A stretch of 5,480 bases of DNA from RGIG5952 sp045603485. Its GTDB lineage: Bacteria; Verrucomicrobiota; Kiritimatiellia; RFP12; JAAYLN01. Made by a program: the position numbers and the translations under genes. The DNA lies in NCBI GenBank assembly GCA_045603485.1, contig JAZUMF010000060.1, positions 1-5,480 on the forward strand. Direction: 5' to 3'. The notes beneath the pieces were generated by a model. That model saw nothing but the letters and a program-made list of their open reading frames with translations, searched no databases and was not told the origin of the DNA. Below, in pieces: positions 1 to 3,928 of the stretch; the stretch's first letter is position 1; every line of letters begins with the position of its first letter.

Positions 1-41
1 GCAAGCTTCCTGACATTCAAATAATACGATTTCTTATCCAT
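1..41 (-). CDS. 5' end of an unidentified minus-strand gene, running off the left edge
   Basis: Reading the minus strand, an ATG at 41-39 opens a frame with no stop to the window edge: MDKKSYYLNVRKLA, 13 full codons plus two bases. A purine-rich Shine-Dalgarno (GTGAGG) sits seven bases upstream of the ATG. An extended -10 promoter lies further upstream on the same strand, so signal, spacing and orientation agree. I do not recognise the family from so few residues and assign no function. The gene reads away from the repeat field at 111-778, whose first copy begins about 70 bp upstream of its start codon. The ORF is too short within the window to exclude chance; the ribosome site and promoter are the main support. 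Confidence 0.45.
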   Translation of the reverse strand, partial: MDKKSYYLNVRKL

Positions 42-75
42 AACCAAACCTCACTAAAAACCAATCACAAAGACA

Positions 76-104
76 AATATACCACACCAAAAAATATAAC
101 GCAA
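76..104 (-). promoter_or_regulatory. Candidate extended -10 promoter for the minus-strand gene
   Basis: On the minus strand, TTGCGT (104-99) is followed after 17 bp by TATATT (81-76). The -10 is preceded by TGG, giving an extended -10 (TGN) arrangement. The predicted start site is about 30 bp upstream of the minus-strand ATG. The DNA is AT-rich, so chance -10 matches are common; spacing and the TGN element raise the odds only moderately. Confidence 0.35.
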
Positions 105-110
105 CAACAA

Positions 111-320
111 AATGAGATTACGGTGCGGAACAAAATCGCAATCCAAATTCAACATTGAAATTCATCTACTTTGACTACATTGAAATATCATATATATCGT
201 TGCAATAAATGATATTATGACAATGCTTATATTTTGAAGTCCCGAAGTATAATTTCAGAGCAATTATTTACTTGTTATCAGCAAAATTATGCAAAATGAG
301 ATTACGGTGCGGAACAAAAT
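111..320 (+). repeat. Copy A of a 210-bp direct repeat bounded by 26-bp motif copies 1 and 2
   Basis: This segment starts with motif copy 1 (111-136, core aatgagattacggtgcggaa followed by caaaat) and ends with motif copy 2 (295-320), identical over the 26 bp. The interior matches 569-778 over its whole length, by eye about 85 percent identical with one net indel. Shared blocks include the 25 bases after the first motif, a TTGACT followed by TATATATCG, and a run near 230-240 (tattttgaagtcc). The boundary motifs are direct, not inverted, so it is not a simple MITE with terminal inverted repeats. No open frame is conserved between the two copies: copy A's frame from the motif ATG stops after 20 codons. 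It looks like a non-coding dispersed repeat of unknown origin. Confidence 0.9.
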
Positions 321-386
321 TAAAATGAGGGTGGTATTGATGGTTGTCTAGGGGGCTGATTGGGAAATGGATGCTATGCCATGCAA

Positions 387-411
387 AATGAGATTACGAT
401 GCGGAATAAAT
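387..411 (+). repeat. Solo copy (copy 3) of the 26-bp motif
   Basis: A diverged copy of the aatgagattacggtgcggaa motif, with A for G in the centre and T for C near the end. It shares the upstream extension atgcaa with copies 2 and 5. It lies 92 bp after copy 2 and 182 bp before copy 4 without the 158-bp interior seen in copies A and B. This shows that the motif can occur as a solo unit. Confidence 0.85.
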
Positions 412-568
412 TTGAAGTGGAATATCTAGTGAAAAAGGTGGGAACTAAAAGTTTTAACGCAGAGAGGCAAAGGCGCAGAGAGCCAGAGATTTTCTGATAA
501 TAGCAGAGATTTTCTGATAATAATAGTATTGGGGACTTGATGGCTATTCGGTGGTTTGGTGGTCATGA
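412..568. repeat. Non-coding stretch with gcagag-rich repeats and a 20-bp tandem duplication
   Basis: No gene is visible. At 456-490 the DNA is purine-rich, with the gcagag word repeated (459-464, 475-480) in an aacgcagagaggcaaaggcg context. I have the impression of similar gcagag-type dispersed repeats in other bacteria but cannot verify it. Immediately after, a 20-bp unit (cagagattttctgataatag) occurs twice in tandem at 484-503 and 504-523, differing only in the last base. The remainder (524-568) shows nothing recognisable. Confidence 0.7.
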
Positions 569-778
569 AATGAGATTATGGTGCGGAACAAAATCGCAAT
601 CCAAATTCAACATTGAAAATTACTTAGTTTGACTATATTGAAAATATCGTATATATCGTTGCGATAAATGATATTAAGACAATTTCTATATTTTGAAGTC
701 CAGAAGTATTATTTCGAAGCAATGATTTACTTGTTGTCAGCAAAATTATGCAGAATGAGATTACGGTGCGGAATAAAA
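569..778 (+). repeat. Copy B of the 210-bp direct repeat, bounded by motif copies 4 and 5
   Basis: Copy B lies 458-459 bp downstream of copy A. It begins with motif copy 4 (569-594, one change in the core) and ends with copy 5 (754-778). Inside, TTGACT (629-634) is followed after 17 bp by TATATC (652-657), a possible sigma-70-like promoter. The perfect hairpin TATCG-TTG-CGATA is at 655-667; copy A has the same element with one arm broken (caata). A 63-codon frame starting at 668 spans the end of this repeat, but its counterpart in copy A is not open, so I do not call it a gene. Confidence 0.9.
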
Positions 779-940
779 GTTGGGATGAAAATTGTGGTGA
801 GGGGGAGTGTCAAATGTAATAGGAGGCTGTTAAAAGGATGTTGCAAGTTTTGTTCTTAAATGAGATAATATCGTTGAAGATTTCAAACAAGGAGAATGAG
901 TAACAAGAGAATTTTGAGGTGAATTGACAATACTAGTCGC
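779..940. other. No gene seen between the repeat field and the hsdM remnant
   Basis: This is AT-rich DNA with no open frame showing recognisable protein features and no tRNA-like or clear terminator fold. An AAGGAG at 889-894 precedes an ATG at 896 by one base only and leads to an eight-codon frame, so it is not a credible ribosome site. The stretch probably represents sequence that replaced the body of the missing methyltransferase gene. Confidence 0.5.
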
Positions 941-1145
941 ATTTTTGCGGCAGTTGTAACGACGAAGGAGATAGCAGAGAAAGCCTGGCATGTTCGACGG
1001 CGGCAAAGTTGAAGAAGATGACGGCGAGCGATTCGGCGTGAAGATGAAGCGTCTTACAGGGGAATTGACGGAGCTTTTTGGAGAGTCGGCTAAGTTTGAG
1101 GCGGAGATCAGGAAGAATCTCAAGGCGATAGGGTATGAGGTGTAG
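941..1145 (+). pseudogene. hsdM: C-terminal remnant of a type I R-M DNA methyltransferase (HsdM-like)
   Basis: From 975 to the TAG at 1143-1145 the frame reads QRKPGMFDGGKVEEDDGERF, then GVKMKRLTGELTELFGESAK and FEAEIRKNLKAIGYEV. This matches the C-terminal tail typical of HsdM N6-adenine methyltransferases: a PGRYVG-like turn, an acidic VEDDGEPF-like stretch, then the helix KMKRLTxxLxEQFxESAKLExEIRxNLKxLGY. In another frame, 941-988 reads IFAAVVTTKEIAEKAW. This resembles the segment that normally precedes the PGRYVG turn (FCKxxTxEEIxxHxxVLTPG). A small non-triplet deletion near 980-990 would explain the frame change. A TAG at 972-974 closes the downstream frame upstream, and the catalytic SAM-binding and NPPF regions are absent. 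HsdM normally is about 480-550 residues, so only roughly a tenth remains. An intact protein starting at ATG 990 is unlikely because the nearest AAGGAG (965-970) is about 20 bases away. Confidence 0.65.
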
Positions 1146-1200
1146 AATGGTAGGGCGCGACCGGAATGGTGGTTTTTAAATCGTGTGGATGGGTGTTGAG

Positions 1201-2325
1201 ATGAGTGAGGAATTAGAAGAGTATCTTCGGGCGAAGGATCCCGAAAAGGCGGAGCTTGCCGGGCTTTGGCGGACGGCCATCGGCTTGCAGAAAGTCGATG
1301 GACTTACACCTTCTGCGTATCTCGTTGAAACTGCGCGGAGAAATATCGAGGGTGAAATTACAATCGCCGAGGCGGGGAAGATCATTGGCGAATATTACAA
1401 ATCGAAGGCTGTTCGCGCCGAAGCCGAAAAGACGCGCACCGATGAAGCGGATATCGTCTCGCAGCGCATTACTGAGATTCTGGCGGAGCCGACTTTTTCG
1501 TTCTCTCCCGAAGAACTCATATCAATTCATAAGCGGCTTTTTGATGGCATTTATAAACATGCCGGGAAAATTCGCGACTACAACATCACGAAGAATGAAT
1601 GGGTCTTGAAAGGTGAGACGGTGCAATATGCGAGCTCATATCGTCTTATTGAGACTTTGGCGTATGATTTCGGAGAAGAAAAAAAGTTTTCTTATTCCAA
1701 TTTATCAATGGATGAGGTTGTTGGCCATCTTTGCAGGTTTATAGCCGGGATATGGCAGATTCATCCTTTCGGAGAGGGAAATACACGGACGACCTCCATA
1801 TTCACCATAAAGTATCTGCGGTCGTTGGGCTTTGAAGCAGACAATAAGGTTTTTGCCGAGAATTCATTTTATTTTCGCAATGCATTGGTGAGGGCAAATT
1901 ATTCGAATATTCCGAAGAAGATTGAAGAGACGACAGAGTTCCTTGAATCCTTCTTCCGCAATCTAATCTTCGGAGAAAAGAATGAACTTAAAAGCCGATA
2001 TCTTATTTTAGGCGGTTTGGATGAGACCCCTGCAAGTAGTCTGATAACCCCTATAAGTAGTAAAAACACCCCTACAAGTAGTTGTCTTCGCCTATCTCGT
2101 CCGCTTAAAAAGATTTTGGAAGTTCTTGATGGTGAAATGTCGCGTGCGGCGGTGATGAAAGCGATAGGGATAAAGGATCGCGTGACATTCAAGGATTATT
2201 ATTTATCTCCTGCGTTAAAACTCGGGCTCGTGGAAATGACCCAGCCCAATTCACCGCGCTCGCCCACGCAGAAGTATCGGCTCACGGTGAAAGGGAGAGA
2301 GATGGTAGGGCGCGTTATCCTGTGA
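1201..2325 (+). CDS. Fic-family protein, predicted AMP-transferase (AMPylator), with C-terminal winged helix
   Basis: A 374-residue Fic protein. Fic enzymes typically transfer AMP from ATP to a hydroxyl side chain of a target protein in the cytoplasm; the target here is unknown. Residues about 30-75 form a helical N-terminal region with NIEGEIT (48-54), resembling VbhA-type antitoxin segments. The Fic core spans about 103-225, with the substrate-binding flap near 128-145. The catalytic loop HPFGEGNTR lies at 188-196, with H188 the expected base and E192 the metal-binding acid. The motif departs from HxFx(D/E)GNGRxxR: T replaces the second G and S the last R. Residues 276-296 are a TPxSS repeat linker. 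Residues about 300-374 resemble the winged-helix tail (DRVTFKDYYLSPAL, then PRSPTQKYRLT) common in Fic proteins. I chose ATG 1201 because MSEELEEY fits the usual start; GTG 1183 and ATG 1189 are in frame, and no strong Shine-Dalgarno decides. The hsdM remnant upstream suggests a former type I R-M operon, where fic genes often sit. Confidence 0.92.
   Translation: MSEELEEYLRAKDPEKAELAGLWRTAIGLQKVDGLTPSAYLVETARRNIEGEITIAEAGKIIGEYYKSKAVRAEAEKTRTDEADIVSQRITEILAEPTFSFSPEELISIHKRLFDGIYKHAGKIRDYNITKNEWVLKGETVQYASSYRLIETLAYDFGEEKKFSYSNLSMDEVVGHLCRFIAGIWQIHPFGEGNTRTTSIFTIKYLRSLGFEADNKVFAENSFYFRNALVRANYSNIPKKIEETTEFLESFFRNLIFGEKNELKSRYLILGGLDETPASSLITPISSKNTPTSSCLRLSRPLKKILEVLDGEMSRAAVMKAIGIKDRVTFKDYYLSPALKLGLVEMTQPNSPRSPTQKYRLTVKGREMVGRVIL
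2026..2088 (+). repeat. In-frame 21-bp tandem repeat (three units) in the fic linker
   Basis: Three imperfect 21-bp units begin at 2026, 2047 and 2068. Each starts acccct, followed by two or three variable bases, then aagtagt. They encode TPASSLI, TPISSKN and TPTSSCL, residues 276-296 of the Fic protein, exactly between the Fic core and the winged helix. The period is a multiple of three, so gain or loss of a unit would change linker length without breaking the frame. Short TPxV-type repeat linkers occur at this place in other Fic proteins as far as I recall. Confidence 0.85.
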
Positions 2326-2326
2326 C

Positions 2327-2362
2327 CGTCGTGAGGTAGGGGGCGTCGCCCCGTGACTGACG
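2327..2362 (+). terminator. GC-rich hairpin just after fic, weak terminator candidate
   Basis: Two bases past the fic stop codon, an outer CGTC (2327-2330) can pair with GACG (2359-2362). An inner stem GGGGC (2340-2344) pairs with GCCCC (2348-2352) around a three-base loop. The middle of the stem is poorly paired and no T-run follows, so intrinsic termination is doubtful. It may instead be a palindromic repeat. Confidence 0.25.
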
Positions 2363-2420
2363 AATATTTCCGCGGAGGTGTGAAAAGTGTGAGACATACG
2401 AAATATACATATCCAAAGTT

Positions 2421-2429
2421 TGATATAAT
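2421..2429 (+). promoter_or_regulatory. Extended -10 promoter (TGATATAAT) for the membrane protein gene
   Basis: A consensus TATAAT (2424-2429) carries the TGN extension directly upstream. No good -35 box is present at 16-18 bp, which fits an extended -10 promoter. Transcription would start near 2436, leaving a short leader containing the Shine-Dalgarno AAGGTGGG (2438-2445) before ATG 2453. Confidence 0.55.
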
Positions 2430-2452
2430 TGTTAATAAAGGTGGGATGAATA

Positions 2453-2905
2453 ATGGGAAATGAAAGGCGTCCATATCCGCCATTCTCTCTCTGGTGTGGC
2501 GTATTGCTTGCGGATTGGTGTGTTTTATTGCCGATGATGGTCTTAGGGCTTTTATTGTGTATGGCGATTGTTAGCTGTTCGCCTACAACTTTTGCTAATT
2601 TTTGGGTGGTAACAATTCCTACAGTATGTGTTCTTGTTGTTTTTTCTACTATGTTACTTTTAGGATGGCGGTATGTGAGATGGTTCTATTTCATTTTTCT
2701 AGCTATTATAGTTTTTCTGTCGCTCGTTTTTTCAAAACATTTACTGCATGATTTATTTATTTCTCGCCCACTCTCGAAAGATTCAATTATTCCGTTGTCG
2801 CTCGCCGTTACCGGGTTGGTTCTAAGTCCGTGTTCAATTTTTCTTCTTGCTTCTAAAAAGGTGGTTTGTTACTTGAAAGATGTTTCTGAATTTAAACGGA
2901 ATTGA
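2453..2905 (+). CDS. Unidentified small integral membrane protein, four predicted helices
   Basis: A 150-residue protein I cannot assign to a family. Hydrophobic stretches suggest four membrane-spanning helices at residues about 17-40, 51-72, 76-94 and 112-133. A short charged N-terminus (MGNERR) and a basic, polar C-terminal tail (about 134-150) would both be cytoplasmic by the positive-inside rule. Five of its six cysteines fall in or beside the helices; the sixth (C139) is in the tail. No catalytic motif is visible. The start is well supported: AAGGTGGG lies eight bases upstream of the ATG, behind an extended -10 promoter. The ATG seven bases earlier (2446) leads to a six-codon frame. It appears to be transcribed alone: fic ends 127 bp upstream before a hairpin, and no clear gene follows on the same strand. 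Base composition is lower in GC than fic. It could be a real conserved hypothetical or an immunity-like small membrane protein, but nothing here decides. Confidence 0.75.
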   Translation: MGNERRPYPPFSLWCGVLLADWCVLLPMMVLGLLLCMAIVSCSPTTFANFWVVTIPTVCVLVVFSTMLLLGWRYVRWFYFIFLAIIVFLSLVFSKHLLHDLFISRPLSKDSIIPLSLAVTGLVLSPCSIFLLASKKVVCYLKDVSEFKRN

Positions 2906-3133
2906 GAGGACGGATGTACAGGTATCTGCGTGACCGCCGCCAAGCAAGGATTTTAGAAATAAAAAATAACTATCCCCAAAAAGGTTCTTGAGCTTGCCGC
3001 ATTTAAGCCGTGAATAGCATTCTTCCGTGATGATGCATTCAATGACGACACGCGAGTATCAATGTCTAGCAGATATTCAAGCAGAATTCGTCCAATACGA
3101 TAGTGAAGTTGATTTAATGAAACTTGCTTTTGG
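2906..3133. other. Gap with only two doubtful short frames
   Basis: No recognisable gene. Two short forward frames exist. One runs 2914-2991 (25 codons, MYRYLRDRRQARILEIKNN onward), with AGAGGA three bases before the ATG; it starts eight bases after the membrane protein stop codon. The other runs from ATG 3030 to TAG 3168-3170 (46 codons, including MTTREYQCLADIQAEF and VDLMKLAFGV), ending two bases before the ATG at 3173. The second contains the promoter for the next remnant, and both could be debris of lost genes. I see no homology I would defend for either. Confidence 0.3.
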
Positions 3134-3142
3134 TGTTATAAT
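3134..3142 (+). promoter_or_regulatory. Extended -10 promoter (TGTTATAAT) upstream of the truncated ATPase start
   Basis: A consensus TATAAT (3137-3142) is preceded by TGT, an extended -10. No convincing -35 is found at 16-18 bp. A start near 3149 would give a leader of about 24 bases containing GGAGGA (3162-3167), five bases before ATG 3173. The expression signals thus look intact although the gene behind them is not. Confidence 0.5.
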
Positions 3143-3172
3143 ATCATGCGTCAATAACACTGGAGGATAGAT

Positions 3173-3226
3173 ATGAAGCGAAAAATCTACAATAAACTCT
3201 TAGAGAATAATTTTTGTAGTTTTTAG
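3173..3226 (+). pseudogene. N-terminal stub of an AAA+ ATPase (DUF4143 type), truncated by repeat DNA
   Basis: The frame reads MKRKIYNKLLENNFCSF and stops at TAG 3224-3226. The first 11 residues, MKRKIYNKLLE, match the start I associate with bacterial AAA_14/DUF4143 ATPases of about 400 residues. In those, LLEWK leads into a Walker A segment (GARQVGKT-like). Similarity ends after codon 11 (about 3205); from there the DNA is T-rich and runs into the composite repeat block starting at 3260. No Walker A, Walker B or C-terminal segment is found anywhere downstream. Promoter and Shine-Dalgarno (GGAGGA, 3162-3167) are in place, so a 17-residue peptide could still be made. The match is short, so identification is tentative; a chance frame is the alternative. 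Confidence 0.45.
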
Positions 3227-3259
3227 GTTAAGTTTTTTTGTGCCTTTTGCGAAGTACAC

Positions 3260-3355
3260 GAAATTGGGAAGGACTGTCCCCAGAAAAGTTAGTAAATAGG
3301 TAATAGGTAATAGGTAATAATGAAGATAAATTGCAGCTTGGTTCTTAAAGGTTAT
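3260..3355 (+). repeat. Composite repeat unit A (truncated head, heptamer array, full tail)
   Basis: This unit begins with gaaattgggaagg and a ctgtcccc head, which is cut short after agaaaagtt. Next come three perfect TAGGTAA heptamers (3297-3317), then the tail that begins taggtaataatgaagataaa (3311-3355). The 45-bp tail is identical to 3599-3643. Frames called on either strand here are products of the repeat and not genes. Confidence 0.85.
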
Positions 3356-3403
3356 TAGGTGGCAAGTTTGACAGTAAAGACAGTTTGCGAGTTTTACAGT
3401 TTT

Positions 3404-3526
3404 GAAATTGAGAAGGCCTGTCCCCTTAAAAAGTTCTTTCACAAGAAAATGACAAACTCCGCACTTCTTACCTTTTACCTCTTACTTCTTACTTCTTACT
3501 TCTTACCTTTGTTTAGGTAATAATGA
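3404..3526 (+). repeat. Composite repeat unit B (full head, expanded heptamer array, truncated tail)
   Basis: The head gaaattgagaaggcctgtcc begins at 3404 and extends through the agttctttcacaagaaaatg block. Positions 3415-3475 match 3535-3595 with about three changes. Six heptamers follow at 3468-3509: TTACCTT, TTACCTC, three TTACTTC and TTACCTT. These are largely the reverse complement of the TAGGTAA heptamers of unit A. A hairpin, TTACCT, six bases, AGGTAA, lies at 3503-3520. The tail is cut after taggtaataatgaa (3513-3526). Confidence 0.85.
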
Positions 3527-3530
3527 ACTG

Positions 3531-3643
3531 CAAAGGCCAGTCCCCTTAGAAAGTTCTTTCACAAGAAAATGACAAACTCCGCACTTCTTACCTTTGTTTA
3601 GGTAATAATGAAGATAAATTGCAGCTTGGTTCTTAAAGGTTAT
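3531..3643 (+). repeat. Composite repeat unit C (full head, hairpin, full tail)
   Basis: This is the most complete copy. The head (3535-3595) contains ggccagtcccctt and the agttctttcacaagaaaatg block. A hairpin, TTACCT, six bases, AGGTAA, lies at 3588-3605, and the 45-bp tail (3599-3643) is identical to that of unit A. It directly follows unit B, four bases away. Head, hairpin and tail in this order suggest the ancestral unit was about 110 bp. Confidence 0.85.
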
Positions 3644-3813
3644 GAGTGTGCATTTTTTTATGCTTGCGCTTGTTGGGGCGCGTGAGCATTGCACCCTCTG
3701 CGGGAGCAAAATTCAACTGCGTTTTTTTATCGTTAAATTGCGTAAATTAGAGATATGTTACGAATTTAATAAAAAATTTTTTTGTTGTAATATATTGAAA
3801 TATAATATTTTAC
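3644..3813. other. AT-rich intergenic DNA with one imperfect hairpin
   Basis: No supported gene. An imperfect hairpin at 3660-3689 pairs ATGCT with AGCAT and GCGC with GCGC across a bulge. There is no T-run directly after it, although seven Ts occur at 3722-3728. From about 3720 the DNA is strongly AT-rich. It includes a consensus TATAAT (3801-3806) for which I find no -35 at the right distance. A 66-codon forward frame at 3642-3842 begins inside the repeat tail and crosses the G-tract; it has the composition of chance sequence. Confidence 0.5.
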
Positions 3814-3823
3814 GGGGGGGGGG
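3814..3823 (+). repeat. G10 homopolymer tract upstream of the surface-protein promoter
   Basis: Ten consecutive G residues lie in otherwise AT-rich DNA. They are seven bases after a TATAAT (3801-3806) and 15 bases before the TTGACA at 3839. Long G tracts slip during replication, and in several bacteria tracts next to promoters vary expression. The tract length may also be affected by sequencing error. Confidence 0.9.
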
Positions 3824-3838
3824 TGACTTTCTTTGCTA

Positions 3839-3867
3839 TTGACAATATTTTATTTTAAGTGTAAATT
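3839..3867 (+). promoter_or_regulatory. Sigma-70-type promoter for the secreted multidomain protein
   Basis: A perfect TTGACA (3839-3844) and TAAATT (3862-3867) are separated by 17 bp. Transcription would start at about 3874, giving a leader of roughly 55 bases. This start lies after the in-frame ATG at 3869, which argues that translation begins at ATG 3929. Confidence 0.6.
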
Positions 3868-3928
3868 TATGGTACAGTGTTATTTGGTTTTACAGTCGGG
3901 TCTTGTTTATAGCAAAAGGATAAAACTT

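Noticed and set aside
111..778. Each 26-bp motif contains an ATG that begins MRLRCG or MRLWCG
   Set aside because: The peptides diverge and stop after 10-34 codons and none has a ribosome-binding site, so the shared start reflects the DNA repeat and not a peptide family.
111..778. CRISPR-like array from the five direct motif copies
   Set aside because: Spacings are 92-185 bp, interiors of two copies are alike instead of unique, and there are no cas genes.
668..859. A 63-codon forward frame overlapping repeat copy B
   Set aside because: It starts inside the repeat, the matching part of copy A is not open, there is no Shine-Dalgarno, and the peptide shows no domain-like pattern.
1256..1609. 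117-codon forward frame inside fic
   Set aside because: It lies in another frame of a recognisable Fic coding region and is rich in Arg and Ser as expected of a shadow frame.
2380..2463. 27-residue GTG-started frame upstream of the membrane protein, overlapping its start
   Set aside because: It has no ribosome site at a usable distance and contains the extended -10 promoter of the next gene.
830..2483. Minus-strand frames opposite the hsdM remnant, fic and the start of the membrane protein gene
   Set aside because: They are antisense to well-supported coding sequence and have no start signals or recognisable domains.
3200..3709. Two minus-strand frames sharing the peptide LITFKNQAAIYLHYYL
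   Set aside because: The shared peptide arises from the repeated DNA blocks; different ends and no start signals argue against real genes.
3869..3928. Upstream in-frame ATG at 3869 as the start of the secreted protein
   Set aside because: It lies within or before the predicted transcription start, lacks a Shine-Dalgarno, and would place 20 polar residues ahead of the signal peptide.
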